Shown: positions 1 through 9,137 of the stretch, one piece after another
Layout of the letters: each line of letters opens with the position of its first letter
Position numbering within the stretch: position 1 is the stretch's first letter
DNA from: Haloferula luteola
Lineage (GTDB): Bacteria; Verrucomicrobiota; Verrucomicrobiia; Verrucomicrobiales; Akkermansiaceae
Direction: 5' to 3'
DNA: 64,000 nucleotides
NCBI RefSeq assembly: GCF_014201715.1
Contig: NZ_JACHFD010000019.1
Location: forward strand, 1-64,000
Translations under genes and position numbers: made by a program
Notes under the pieces: model-generated
What the model was told of the DNA's origin: nothing
Seen by the model: only the letters and a program-made list of their open reading frames with translations
The model's database searches: none

Positions 1-315
1 ATGGCTTCAAGTTCGCCGCGTTGCTTTTTGCTGACTTTCAAGGGCGGTAACGCTTTGGGCATGCTTCGCTAAAGCAGATCGTATGCCTGTTAATTTCCTG
101 ACGATGCACTAGTGGGATAAAATGCCTATTTTGATTCGAAAATGAGAGATATGGTTTTTATCAAGGATCAGCTGCTGACAGGGTCATGATTGAACTCATC
201 TGTCGACGACAAAGCGCGGATCCCGCCTCCTGAGACGTGTGGGAACATTCCCGCATTCGGTCCGCATCTCCTGCCCTCCCCTTGACCCGTCCCCCTGGAG
301 GCACGAGAAAGGGCC
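1..315. other. Window edge without an assignable gene
   Basis: No gene could be assigned here. A short frame beginning at base 3 runs to a TAA at about 48-50 and could be the last codons of a gene that starts outside the window, but it is too short to identify. The rest of the stretch is probably the upstream region of the reductase gene at 316. A short GGAGG-like stretch lies about 15 bases before that start codon. Confidence 0.4.
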
Positions 316-1284
316 ATGAAACTTTCCTTTTCCGCCTGCGGTGTGCCTGCCGACGTCCTCGGCCTCACGGAAGATCCACCCGCTTCGCTTCCCGATGGCT
401 TCGTCCGCCTGAAAGTTTTGGCCTCACCGATCAATCCAGCGGACCTCAATTTCATTGAGGGCACCTACGGCGTGAAGCCTGAGTTGCCCGCCACACCGGG
501 TATCGAAGGCTGCGCCGAAGTTACCGAGAGTCTCCACGAAGGCTTTTCACCGGGCGACCGCGTCATTGTGCTGTCTCGCGGTGCGATGTGGGCCCGAGAG
601 ACAATCTTTCCTGGCGACGTGCTGTTCAAACTTCCGGAAGGCATCGATCCCCTTCAGGCCTCGATGCTGAAGGTCAACCCCGCCACCGCGTTCCGGATGC
701 TTCACGGCTTCGTCGCCCCACCTCCGGGTGGCTGGGTGGTGCAAAACGCGGCCAATTCAGGAGTCGGTCGGTGTGTCATCCAGATCTGCAAAGTCCTTGG
801 CTGGCGCACCCTCAACTTGGTTCGCCGTCCCGAACTCATGACGGAGCTGAAGAACCTGGGAGCTGATGAAGTCCTCCTCGATGAGGGCGACGCCGTCGAC
901 GCCGCGAAAGCGCTTCTTGGCGATGACCGCCCTGTGCTGGCTCTCAATGCGGTGGGCGGCGATAGTGCCCTCCGCTTGATGAATCTTCTCGCCGAAGGGG
1001 GAAGTCACGTCACCTACGGTGCCATGGGACGCAAGCCTCTCAAAGTGCCCAACGGATTGCTCATTTTCAAAGACATCAGCCTCCATGGATTCTGGATGAC
1101 TAAGTGGTTGGAAAATGCCCGGCTCCCCGAAGTCCATCGCACCTACGGGTTGCTTGCCCAGTTGATGGCCGATGGAAAACTCGATGTTCCGATCGATTCC
1201 ACTCACCCACTTGGAGACTTTTCCGCCGCGCTTGAACGCCTCGAGGCACCTGATCGCCAAGGCAAAGTGCTCTTCCAGCCCTGA
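316..1284 (+). CDS. Zinc-independent MDR-family 2-enoyl thioester reductase
   Basis: A 322-residue medium-chain dehydrogenase/reductase. The N-terminal substrate domain has the SPINPADLN...GTYG segment (residues about 37-52). In MECR/Etr1-type enoyl reductases this segment carries the catalytic tyrosine, here Tyr51. The Rossmann domain follows, with an ANSGVGR nucleotide-binding turn near residues 145-151. The Cys/His zinc ligands of true alcohol dehydrogenases are not seen, which favours NADPH-dependent reduction of trans-2-enoyl-CoA/ACP or a related quinone-type substrate. The length is normal for the family. It is a stand-alone gene, convergent with and 3 bp from the next gene. The family is secure; the exact substrate is inferred. 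Confidence 0.85.
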   Translation: MKLSFSACGVPADVLGLTEDPPASLPDGFVRLKVLASPINPADLNFIEGTYGVKPELPATPGIEGCAEVTESLHEGFSPGDRVIVLSRGAMWARETIFPGDVLFKLPEGIDPLQASMLKVNPATAFRMLHGFVAPPPGGWVVQNAANSGVGRCVIQICKVLGWRTLNLVRRPELMTELKNLGADEVLLDEGDAVDAAKALLGDDRPVLALNAVGGDSALRLMNLLAEGGSHVTYGAMGRKPLKVPNGLLIFKDISLHGFWMTKWLENARLPEVHRTYGLLAQLMADGKLDVPIDSTHPLGDFSAALERLEAPDRQGKVLFQP

Positions 1285-1287
1285 CCG

Positions 1288-2100
1288 CTACTTCACAGCA
1301 GGAGTCTCTGATTCGGCAAAAACCGCTCGGAGCTGGCGCTTCGTTTCGGCCTCGTCGGCAACGGTGCCCGGCTTGGGAAACCACCCCACGGACCAACCCG
1401 AACGCTCGGATTGGTCGCGGGGCTCAAAATCCTGCCAAACCAATTGCAGCGTGCGTCCATCGGCGCTGCGCTGCCAACCTGCGGTCGGCTCCAAATCCAA
1501 TTGGGCTGCCTCCAGCCCCTCTGACAACCGGACCACAAAGGTGCCGCGCCCGATCGTTCCGCGCCAATTCCCTCCGGTCCGGGTCGTGTAGGCAAAAAAC
1601 ACCGGACCACCCGCTGTGCGTGCGTTATCGGTGCGAAACCGCCTCTCCACCACCACCTCCTCCCCAGGAGGAAAAGTGACCTTCACCACATGCCACGTCT
1701 CACAGGGAGGTTCAGGGTGGGGAAGCTCGATCCATTGCCCGTCGCGATCGAGACGTTTGCTCATCCGCACACTGGGTACTTCCCGTCCATTGACGTAGGT
1801 TCGAACTTCCCGCAACGGTCCAACGGTGTCTCCTTCATACGCCGAGCTGCGGGTGAGATCTGGGAATCCCAAAAACTGCACGGCTGGGCCCTGACTCTTC
1901 CCGCTCACCAGCACAAATCGGCAGCTGACGGCGGAATCGAAGGGATTCATTTCCACCTCCACCTCCTCGCGCACCATCCGAATGATGCTCTCCTCCGTCC
2001 CAGTCCAGCCCACGGGTTCCGGACCACTCCCTCCATCATGCATGGCCGTGTCATTGGCCGATGCCACCGATAGCCACAAAAACCAAACGAGCCAACGCAT
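1288..2100 (-). CDS. Secreted protein of unknown function, possibly DUF4424-like
   Basis: A 270-residue protein with an N-terminal hydrophobic signal sequence that ends near an Ala-Ser-Ala site (about residue 15). The mature part begins with an NDTAMHDGG stretch, followed by beta-rich sequence and a YVNGREV segment typical of Ig-like folds. It contains no membrane segment after the signal peptide, so it is probably periplasmic. The NDxA...GPxP...E start recalls the DUF4424 family, but that resemblance is from memory and weak. It lies downstream of the discoidin-domain gene on the same strand, separated by two hairpins, so it is probably a separate transcript. Confidence 0.6.
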   Translation of the reverse strand: MRWLVWFLWLSVASANDTAMHDGGSGPEPVGWTGTEESIIRMVREEVEVEMNPFDSAVSCRFVLVSGKSQGPAVQFLGFPDLTRSSAYEGDTVGPLREVRTYVNGREVPSVRMSKRLDRDGQWIELPHPEPPCETWHVVKVTFPPGEEVVVERRFRTDNARTAGGPVFFAYTTRTGGNWRGTIGRGTFVVRLSEGLEAAQLDLEPTAGWQRSADGRTLQLVWQDFEPRDQSERSGWSVGWFPKPGTVADEAETKRQLRAVFAESETPAVK

Positions 2101-2101
2101 G

Positions 2102-2133
2102 GCGCCAGAGTGGAGATGAGCCCACTCTGGCGC
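2102..2133. terminator. Perfect 12-bp hairpin upstream of the 1288-2100 gene
   Basis: The arms GCGCCAGAGTGG (2102-2113) and CCACTCTGGCGC (2122-2133) pair perfectly around an 8-base loop. The hairpin sits two bases before the start codon of the minus-strand gene ending at 1288 and downstream of the minus-strand gene ending at 2190. There is no run of T after it on either strand, so it may be a weak terminator, or a structure in the leader of the downstream gene. Confidence 0.5.
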
Positions 2134-2142
2134 AAGAAGGGA

Positions 2143-2175
2143 ACCTGTTCCCGGTACGATCTACCGAGAACAGGT
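2143..2175. terminator. Second hairpin, 3' of the discoidin-domain gene
   Basis: The arms ACCTGTTC-c-CGGTA and TACCG-a-GAACAGGT (2143-2156 and 2162-2175) form 13 pairs with one internal mismatch around a 5-base loop. It starts 14 bases beyond the stop codon of the minus-strand gene at 2190, the usual place for a transcription terminator. The T-tract is poor, so intrinsic termination is not certain. Confidence 0.5.
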
Positions 2176-2189
2176 GTGTTTGCTCTCTC

Positions 2190-4661
2190 TCACGGAGCGG
2201 AAGAAACTTCCTCGACCCGATAGAACTCCCGCGGGAAATCACCGGGAAGGCTCGGGATTCGATATCCTCCCTGCCCATCGATTCCGGGAACCGAATCGAA
2301 ATACTCCCACTGCCCGAGATCCTCGGTGTAGTGGATTTCATATTCCATGCCTTCGGTGCCCCACCAAACCAGATCGTAACCCGCAAGCTCTCCTGTCTCT
2401 GGATCGAAGAACGGTAAGGTCGTCACGACTTCAAAATCATGACTCTCCGTGAAGTCCCCATATGCCATTTTCCAATAGGCGATTGCGTTGCGCTGGTTGA
2501 TCCCCCCAGTCCTGCCCGTGAAACCGAGGTAGGCAGTGCCTTCCGCATCCACCGCACCGATCTCAGCAAGGTCGACATCGACATTCTGAATCACCGCAAT
2601 GCCGTCCAGGTAAACATCAAGGTCACCTGGCACATACACCATCCGAAGTTCATAGGGCGCACTGCCCGTAGGCGTGGCCAAAGTGTACGGATTCTCCGCC
2701 AGACCACGCAGTCGAACTCCAGGAATTTGATAGGCCGATACCGAGGCCAGCACCTCACTGCCCGCTCGAACTTCAATCGTCGAACCATCATTGGGATCGC
2801 CCCCATAGCTCTCAATCTTGAGGTTCAGCGCATTTTCTCCCAAGCCGTTCTCGGCGGGTCCTGGGTTGGTGGCGGCGGACCCTTCAGGATGATTCTGCAC
2901 CACAAAGGCCAAGCCGTCGGCGGCCGAGACAGTGGAATCGGTCGTCAAATTGAGTCCAATCCTGGCCTCAAAGCCCCCTGCGACGGACTTCCGCAACCGG
3001 AACCACGAAGCCGCATTCAGGCTGTTTTCGGCCGGCGTGAGCTGCAGCTGCGCATTGTCGATGCCAGAAGGCCCCAAGTGCTCCAGCTCATCGCTCGAAC
3101 TACTAAAATCGTCGTAATCAATTTCAGTAATCGAAGGTGCTGCAATCACCTCAACCGACACACTCGCCGTGGCAACTGCAGCGTTTCCGGTGGACGTCGC
3201 TTCCAGAGTGTAGGTGAAGGTCCCCAAGGTCGAAGGGTGAAGAGTCCATGAACCTTCGGCCGCTACAGCCCCGAGGTCGGGGGAAATCGTCGCTCCGTCT
3301 GAGGCCGCCGTCGCCCAGTACAGCACCCATGGTTCCCCTTGCACGACCGTCTTGGCGTCTCCGGTGAAGGATAGAATCAGCGGTGGCAGGGAGTTGCCAG
3401 GGATGGGAATGACCCCCGTCCCAATGTTGCGCACGGTGGGATGCGGATAGTCAAAATCGACATGGTCGACCAGGGTCCAACTTTCCTGGTCATTGCTTCC
3501 CTCAATGCGCCATTGGATCGGATCACGGTCTGGCGCATCATTGCCCAGGAAGTAAGCATAGGAGTCCACTGTGACCACTTCTCCGAAATCGAAGACGACC
3601 GCAGCATTGCCGAAATCGAGCCACTTATTTCCATCTCCCTCAATGCCATCGAACAACTTGTCGAGACCTTCATTAGCGGGAGTGTTGCCCCCTACCGACG
3701 TCGCCGCCACGGGCACCACTTCGCCATCTTCAAAGTAGAAGTCGAATTCCGAGATTTGAATCAATCCCGTGTTGTTTCCAGATCGCAGCTGCGTCGCGGT
3801 AAATCTGAGGTATTGATAGCTGGCGGTTCCCGGAGCGACCGTCCGCAAGGGCAGCACCGCCGTGGCTTCAGCTCCGGTGCTGGTTTGTGCCGCAGTGATC
3901 GTGTAGAGCGTCGTGCTGTTATCAGGAGGAGTGACGGTATCGAAGCCGTCGCCCGCCACCGAGCCGGGAGCCGGAGAAATCGTCACTTCATCGGCAAACT
4001 CCGTTTCCCACGCGAGATCGAATGACGAGCCATTCAGAGCGATTGCCGGAACATTGCCCGCCTCGGCGAAATCCAGCGCAAACAAGCCCACGTAGGGTGC
4101 GACCTCGTCGGGAATTGCAAACCCATCCTGATAGGTCAGATTCTGATGGGTGATGGGGTATTGATTGCGCGCATCCAGCAAGGTCCAGGTTTCGCCGTCA
4201 TCACTTCCATAGAAGTTCCAGGAGACCGGAGAGCGATTGAAGCCAACGCTATCGTTGGCACTCGCCCAGTTGTAGCTGTCGATCGTAACCGCCGAGCCAA
4301 AGGTGAAGATCAGATCCTCCAATGGGGAGCCGTGAAACCACTTCGTGTTCACGTCGCCATCGACGACTTTGTTCGGACCCTCACCCGCATCGGGATCCTG
4401 GGCGCCGCAGGTCACTCCAACCGTCACGGCATCGATGCCGCTGCCGTTGTTGTCATTCAGATTGAGCAGCGTTCCACCAAGCGAGAACGTAAACTCCGAT
4501 AGCTGAATCTGGGTGCTTCCAGAAATGATCTGCGTCGGCTCAAATCGGAAGTACGTGTAGGTTTTTTCTGCTCCGTGGAGATTTCCAAGGAGGGCGCACG
4601 CGGCAATTACTGCGCACGATCCGGTAGGAACCCTCCGGAACGGAGGGACACTGGGTTTCAT
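2190..4661 (-). CDS. Large secreted protein with discoidin-like and lectin-like domains
   Basis: Read from the ATG at 4661, which gives a basic N-terminus, a hydrophobic core and an Ala cleavage region. In-frame ATGs at 4691 and 4727 would only lengthen the leader. Two repeated modules (first about 150 residues; roughly residues 280-420) share the pattern YFRFEPTQ / YLRFTATQ, then a glycine-rich segment, DKLFDG or NKVVDG, KW, and SWNFYGSDDGETW-type sequence. This resembles F5/8 type C (discoidin) domains that bind carbohydrate. Between and after them lie Ig-like linkers, and the region around residues 520-720 resembles a legume/L-type lectin fold. The product is probably extracellular or outer-membrane associated and binds polysaccharide. 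No catalytic site is evident. Confidence 0.75.
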   Translation of the reverse strand: MKPSVPPFRRVPTGSCAVIAACALLGNLHGAEKTYTYFRFEPTQIISGSTQIQLSEFTFSLGGTLLNLNDNNGSGIDAVTVGVTCGAQDPDAGEGPNKVVDGDVNTKWFHGSPLEDLIFTFGSAVTIDSYNWASANDSVGFNRSPVSWNFYGSDDGETWTLLDARNQYPITHQNLTYQDGFAIPDEVAPYVGLFALDFAEAGNVPAIALNGSSFDLAWETEFADEVTISPAPGSVAGDGFDTVTPPDNSTTLYTITAAQTSTGAEATAVLPLRTVAPGTASYQYLRFTATQLRSGNNTGLIQISEFDFYFEDGEVVPVAATSVGGNTPANEGLDKLFDGIEGDGNKWLDFGNAAVVFDFGEVVTVDSYAYFLGNDAPDRDPIQWRIEGSNDQESWTLVDHVDFDYPHPTVRNIGTGVIPIPGNSLPPLILSFTGDAKTVVQGEPWVLYWATAASDGATISPDLGAVAAEGSWTLHPSTLGTFTYTLEATSTGNAAVATASVSVEVIAAPSITEIDYDDFSSSSDELEHLGPSGIDNAQLQLTPAENSLNAASWFRLRKSVAGGFEARIGLNLTTDSTVSAADGLAFVVQNHPEGSAATNPGPAENGLGENALNLKIESYGGDPNDGSTIEVRAGSEVLASVSAYQIPGVRLRGLAENPYTLATPTGSAPYELRMVYVPGDLDVYLDGIAVIQNVDVDLAEIGAVDAEGTAYLGFTGRTGGINQRNAIAYWKMAYGDFTESHDFEVVTTLPFFDPETGELAGYDLVWWGTEGMEYEIHYTEDLGQWEYFDSVPGIDGQGGYRIPSLPGDFPREFYRVEEVSSAP

Positions 4662-4839
4662 GGGTTGTGTCATGGGTTGATGGGTTGTCATGCCCGCACC
4701 CATCCCGAGGGAACAGGATCCAAGCATTCGGATAGCCCACGAACTCAGCGCGAAGGAGTCAAGTTCGGAGATGCTCGTTCAGGCCAAAGGAGAAAGCGCG
4801 GCCTTGACCTCCCCCGGAGACGTGGGAGATAGATGCAGA

Positions 4840-5109
4840 ATGGCTTCGCTCTCGATGTCGCAGCACATTCAAACCCACGTCGACGTCGAGCCCGGCGAAG
4901 TCACGGGTGCCACCGTGCGGGAGGCCTTGGAGGGGTTCTTCGCGACCAATCCCCGGCTTCGCAGCTACCTCCTCGATGATCGGGGAGCCGTTCGCAAACA
5001 CGTCGTGGTTTTCCTCGATGGGGAGTCCGTTCGCGACCGCCAAAATCTTTCCGATCCGCTCCCCGCCGCGGGAGAAATCTTCCTGATGCAAGCCCTCTCC
5101 GGCGGCTGA
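4840..5109 (+). CDS. MoaD/ThiS-family ubiquitin-like protein
   Basis: An 89-residue small protein ending in Gly-Gly, the C-terminus that MoaD and ThiS proteins use as a thiocarboxylate sulfur carrier. The core GATVREALEGFF, the KHVVVFLDGE strand and the terminal FLMQALSGG follow the beta-grasp pattern. An upstream in-frame ATG at 4690 exists, but the fold begins at Met 4840. It is followed after 19 bp by a sialidase-like propeller gene on the same strand, and no molybdopterin or thiamine genes are nearby. I recall this MoaD-plus-propeller pair from other genomes. The function of the pair is unknown to me. Confidence 0.82.
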   Translation: MASLSMSQHIQTHVDVEPGEVTGATVREALEGFFATNPRLRSYLLDDRGAVRKHVVVFLDGESVRDRQNLSDPLPAAGEIFLMQALSGG

Positions 5110-5128
5110 AAACCTTCCACCCTCGATC

Positions 5129-6232
5129 ATGAGCGACCGCATTGACCTCGGGACCCGCAAAGGACTCTTCTCATTCGAACGCACCTCCGCAGGATGGATC
5201 CCCTGCGGGCAAGCATTTCTCGGCATCCAAGTGCCGATGCTTCTCCACCACGATGGACGCCTGCTGGCCGCAGTCGAACATGGCCACTTCGGCACCAAAC
5301 TCCATCGGTCCTCCGATGGTGGATGTGGTTGGGAGGAACTCGCCCCCCCTGCCTACCCGCCAAAACCGGATGAAGTCCCTGATATTCTCGATCCATGGCG
5401 GCAAGTTCCGGTTCCATGGTCATTGGAGAAAATCTGGTGCCTCGAATCCGATGGCCGGCCCGATGGCCTGTGGTGCGGCACCTTGCCCGGTGGACTCTTT
5501 CGGTCCCACGATGGGGGCTCCAGTTGGCAATTGGTAAGAAGCTTGTGGGATCGGCCCGAACGGGCCCAATGGGCGGGCGGAGGTTACGACTGGCCAGGCA
5601 TCCATTCGATCTGTGTCCACCCAGATGACCCCCGTAGAGTGGCCGTCGCTATCTCCTGTGGTGGGGTGTGGAATACGCAGGATGACGGGGAAACTTGGAG
5701 CCAGGGAGCTCACGGGATGAGCTACGATTTCCTTCCAGAAGATCAGGGTGGAGCCAATCCAGAAGGCCAGGACCCCCATCGCATGGTCCGCTGTCCGGCG
5801 GCTCCTCACCGCCTATGGGTCCAGCATCATTGCTCCATCTATCGCTCAGACGATGACGCGCAATCCTGGTCCAAAATCTCGCAAGTCGAGCCCTCTGCCT
5901 TTGGCTTTGCCGTCGCCGTCCACCCCACGGATCCCGAGACGGCTTGGTTCGTTCCGGCCAAAAAAGATGAGTTCCGCTACCCGGTCGACGGCAGGTTGGT
6001 GGTCACCCGAACTCGCGATGGAGGAAAATCCTTCGAAACTCTATCGCGAGGGCTGCCCGAGGGGCCTGCCTGGGATCTCATTTACCGTCACGGGCTCGAT
6101 ATCGACTCCAGCGGCGAACGGCTTGTCATGGGATCGACGACCGGCTCGTTGTGGATCTCTGAAAATGGCGGCGACGATTGGCAACTCATCACCGCCCACC
6201 TACCGCCAATCTTTTGTGCTCGCTTCGCTTGA
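5129..6232 (+). CDS. BNR/sialidase-like beta-propeller protein
   Basis: A 367-residue protein built from Asp-box (BNR) repeats: S-x-D-G-G-x-x-W motifs appear as SSDGGCGW, SHDGGSSW, TQDDGETW, RSDDDAQSW, TRDGGKSF and SENGGDDW. They form a sialidase/VPS10-type propeller. No signal peptide is visible, so it is probably cytoplasmic, unlike true exo-sialidases. The arginine triad of a sialidase cannot be confirmed. It starts 19 bp after the MoaD gene and is almost certainly co-transcribed with it. The propeller assignment is firm; enzymatic activity is not implied. Confidence 0.8.
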   Translation: MSDRIDLGTRKGLFSFERTSAGWIPCGQAFLGIQVPMLLHHDGRLLAAVEHGHFGTKLHRSSDGGCGWEELAPPAYPPKPDEVPDILDPWRQVPVPWSLEKIWCLESDGRPDGLWCGTLPGGLFRSHDGGSSWQLVRSLWDRPERAQWAGGGYDWPGIHSICVHPDDPRRVAVAISCGGVWNTQDDGETWSQGAHGMSYDFLPEDQGGANPEGQDPHRMVRCPAAPHRLWVQHHCSIYRSDDDAQSWSKISQVEPSAFGFAVAVHPTDPETAWFVPAKKDEFRYPVDGRLVVTRTRDGGKSFETLSRGLPEGPAWDLIYRHGLDIDSSGERLVMGSTTGSLWISENGGDDWQLITAHLPPIFCARFA

Positions 6233-6298
6233 TCCGAAACCAATGGAAGGAGGGGGAGTGCCTGAGTGATCAAGCTCCGCCCCGCTCCGCTCTGGATC

Positions 6299-7436
6299 CT
6301 AATCTTCGTCTTTCGCGCCCTTCACCCGGACTTTTCCCCGCAGTTTGGCTTCGATGAACCCATCGATGTCGCCATCCATCACCGCTTGGATGTTTCCGCT
6401 TTCCTCGCCGGTTCGGAGGTCGAGGACCTTCTGATAGGGCTGGAACACATAGGAGCGGATCTGATTTCCCCAAGCGATTTCGCCCTTTTCACCATAGGCC
6501 TGTTCGGCGGCAGCAGCGCGCTTGTCCTCTTCGATCTGAAGCAACTTGGCCTTCAAAATCTGAAAGGCGAGTTCCCGGTTCTGACCCTGAGTTCGCGCCG
6601 CAGTGGACTTGATCAAAATCCCGGTCGGAAGGTGGCGGAGCAACACCGCGGTCTCCACCTTATTGACGTTCTGACCGCCTTTGCCGCCCGAGCGAGCGGT
6701 GGTGATCTCGATATCCTTTTCGGAGATCTCGATCTTGATCTCGTCATTCACTTCCGGGGTCGCATCGACCGATGAAAATGAGGTATGGCGCTTGCCCGCA
6801 GAGTCGAAGGGAGAGATCCGCACCAAACGGTGAACACCTCGCTCATTCTTGAGAAATCCATAAGCGTTTTCACCGGTGATTTTGACGGTCACCGAGCGCA
6901 GGCCCGCTTCATCGCCATCTTCCCAGTCAATCGTTTCGCAGGAAAATCCCTTCTTTTCCGCCCACCGGACATACATCCGTTGGAGCATCTGAGCCCAATC
7001 ACAGGCCTCCGTGCCTCCAGCCCCCGCCTGAATCTGCAGGTAGCAATTGGCGGAGTCGTTCGGCTTATCCAGCAAAGTCAGCAGCTCGAATGCACTGATA
7101 TCCCGGCTGAGCTGGTCCGCTTGCTCGAAAGCTTCGACCGCGGACGCCTGATCATCGAATTCCTTCGCCAGCTCAATGGCAGCCAACACGTCATCAAGGC
7201 CTCCACCAAGCTTCTGATAAGTCTCCAGCTTCTTTTTGAGGCTGGAAGCCTTCGTATTCATGTCGCGGGCGCGATCGGGATTGTCCCAGAAATCTGGGGC
7301 ACCCATGGCCTCTTCGATGGTGGCAAGTTCGCGTTCGAGTCGCGGGACGTCAAAGATACCTCCCGAGCTCGGCGATGCGCTTGCGAGGCGCCTCGGTATC
7401 GAGCGTCGTGAGGTCAACGGTTCGGGTTTCAGCCAT
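6299..7436 (-). CDS. prfB: Peptide chain release factor 2 (programmed +1 frameshift)
   Basis: RF2 terminates translation at UGA and UAA. The true start is the ATG at 7436. The first 28 codons run into an in-frame TGA at 7352-7350, within GGGAGGTATCTTTGAC. A +1 slip on CTT into TTT lets translation continue with GAC, giving about 378 residues. The internal Shine-Dalgarno-like GGGAGG, the CTT slip codon and the TGA-C context match the autoregulatory site known from E. coli prfB. Downstream are the SPF stop-codon recognition tripeptide (about 208-210) and the GGQ catalytic loop (about 253-255). A caller that ignores the shift will place the start wrongly at 7507. Confidence 0.96.
7349..7364 (-). 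promoter_or_regulatory. prfB programmed frameshift site
   Basis: Read on the minus strand, GGGAGG TAT CTT TGA C. The purine tract acts as an internal Shine-Dalgarno sequence 3 bases before the CTT slip codon, and the zero-frame UGA is the regulatory stop read by RF2 itself. When RF2 is scarce the ribosome slips +1 and makes more RF2. The site is almost identical to the E. coli element (AGGGGG TAT CTT TGA C). Confidence 0.95.
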
Positions 7437-7510
7437 ACGCAGAGGCGGAGAGAACGCCAGCGACCCGGCGAATGCAAGGGTGAAGGACGAGAGCCGCCGA
7501 CGCCCAAGCC

Positions 7511-9121
7511 TCAGGGTCGGCCTCGCAGGTCACATCGACCCCTCTCAAGGTCAGCAAGGAGCTTGAACATCGAGATTCCTCCCAAAACTCCCCACCCCGC
7601 CACGATGAACTGCCATCGATGAACGCCGGACCCCTCCTCGAAAGGCGCTGTCAGCCCCAAAATCAACGAGGCGCTACCCGCCCCCACGAAGAGCAAGATC
7701 GTGGCAAGCCGGAGCCACGGCCGGGGACGCACCGGTCGACTGGTACTCCCCAGCCAAAATACCACCGCCCACGGCTGAAGCCCCAGCAAGACGATCAACA
7801 TCCCCATCCAAAGACCCGGCACTCGGGCGGGTTCCACCACCAACCATGAGAAGAGCCAAAGATGGCCGCTGGCAGACAGAACGCGGAGGACATTCACCCT
7901 CAAAACACCCCATCCCACGCGCCGGGGAGATACCGGCAACACCGACCACAAAGCGACCGCAAGGCCCCCCCTTCCCATCGGAACCAGTCCGCCCCAAGAG
8001 CCACCGATCACTGGCGCCGCCAACAACACACCGATCGCGCCCAGGCAGATCACCAGGACTTCCTTGACCAAAAACGAAGGCAAGGCCCCCTTCACCACCC
8101 CAGCGACCACCAACCATCCCAGCCCCCAGACCCCACGTTTCATCCACGGAACGTCGCTATTTCCCGCCACGTCGATGGCTTTCAGCCCTTCGGGGTCCAT
8201 CCCCGCCACCATCCACTCGTCCAGCCTTCCCTTATCTGCAAACTCCGCCGCAGAATCGCGGAACAGGATTTCACGAATCCTTCCCAGCTTGGATGATCGA
8301 TCCATCTCGCGATCGCCGTTCTTCTCGTCCAATTCCTCGTCCAGCGGATCATGCTCTCTCGGCAAGTCCTCCGGCTTCTCATACCGTCGCTCCTGATCCC
8401 TGTAGGCTGCAGCAAAGGCGATGATCGAGACCCCCACCATTCCCAGCAGGTAGGGCAGGCCACCCCATCCTCGCTCGACCCATTCGATCACCCAAAACAC
8501 CGGCGTGTGACGAACCGCTTCCAAGCAAATCTCCCCCAGCGAGCCTCTCGGCCGGAACCAAACCGCTCCCCACCCGAGCAAGACCACTCCCCATACCGCC
8601 AACCTTAGCTTTCCGGATTTCAAACGTAGCATCCCACTTCTCCAGGACATCGTCACTGCCAGAATCAAGCAGGTCCACGCGAAGGCCCCGATCACCCCAC
8701 CCACGATGCATTCCCATTCCCGGTCGTCTCGCAGCCACGCCAAGGTCCAGAAAATCAGGACTCCGTCGAGCAACATCCACTTTGCGGCCTTCGTCCAATG
8801 AAGAATCCATTCGCGGAACACCTCGCGGGAACTCAACGGCAAGCAGGCAACCAATGCCAACGCACCTTCATCTCCGAACACCGCTGCCACCCGGATCATG
8901 ATTCCAATCGAGATCCAGCCCATCCACAGCGTCGCCATGTCCTTCCAAGAGCCCTCCACCTCGCCCCAGCATAGGGCCGCGATGGCCACGACAGGCACCA
9001 CCAACGGCCGCACTTCAGCACCGAAATGGATCGATTCCAATCGATCTTCCGCGGCTTCCTCCGTAGCACCGGATGCCGAGCCAAACCGGTCCGCGAACGT
9101 GCCTTCAGAAGACGGAGCCAA
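7511..9121 (-). CDS. ABC-2-type exporter permease (putative)
   Basis: A protein of about 536 residues with many hydrophobic segments in two clusters separated by a charged central region rich in Glu/Asp/Arg (about residues 240-300). The start is taken at a TTG at 9121, 16 bp after the ATPase gene stop. No better start was found in this frame. The overlapping alternative frame beginning with the ATG at 9141 stays open for about 80 codons and encodes a basic N-terminus, so a frameshift or a misplaced start cannot be excluded. Position directly behind the ATP-binding gene makes it the membrane partner of that ABC transporter. The substrate is unknown. Confidence 0.7.
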   Translation of the reverse strand: MAPSSEGTFADRFGSASGATEEAAEDRLESIHFGAEVRPLVVPVVAIAALCWGEVEGSWKDMATLWMGWISIGIMIRVAAVFGDEGALALVACLPLSSREVFREWILHWTKAAKWMLLDGVLIFWTLAWLRDDREWECIVGGVIGAFAWTCLILAVTMSWRSGMLRLKSGKLRLAVWGVVLLGWGAVWFRPRGSLGEICLEAVRHTPVFWVIEWVERGWGGLPYLLGMVGVSIIAFAAAYRDQERRYEKPEDLPREHDPLDEELDEKNGDREMDRSSKLGRIREILFRDSAAEFADKGRLDEWMVAGMDPEGLKAIDVAGNSDVPWMKRGVWGLGWLVVAGVVKGALPSFLVKEVLVICLGAIGVLLAAPVIGGSWGGLVPMGRGGLAVALWSVLPVSPRRVGWGVLRVNVLRVLSASGHLWLFSWLVVEPARVPGLWMGMLIVLLGLQPWAVVFWLGSTSRPVRPRPWLRLATILLFVGAGSASLILGLTAPFEEGSGVHRWQFIVAGWGVLGGISMFKLLADLERGRCDLRGRP

Positions 9122-9137
9122 GCCCGGTCTCCACGAA

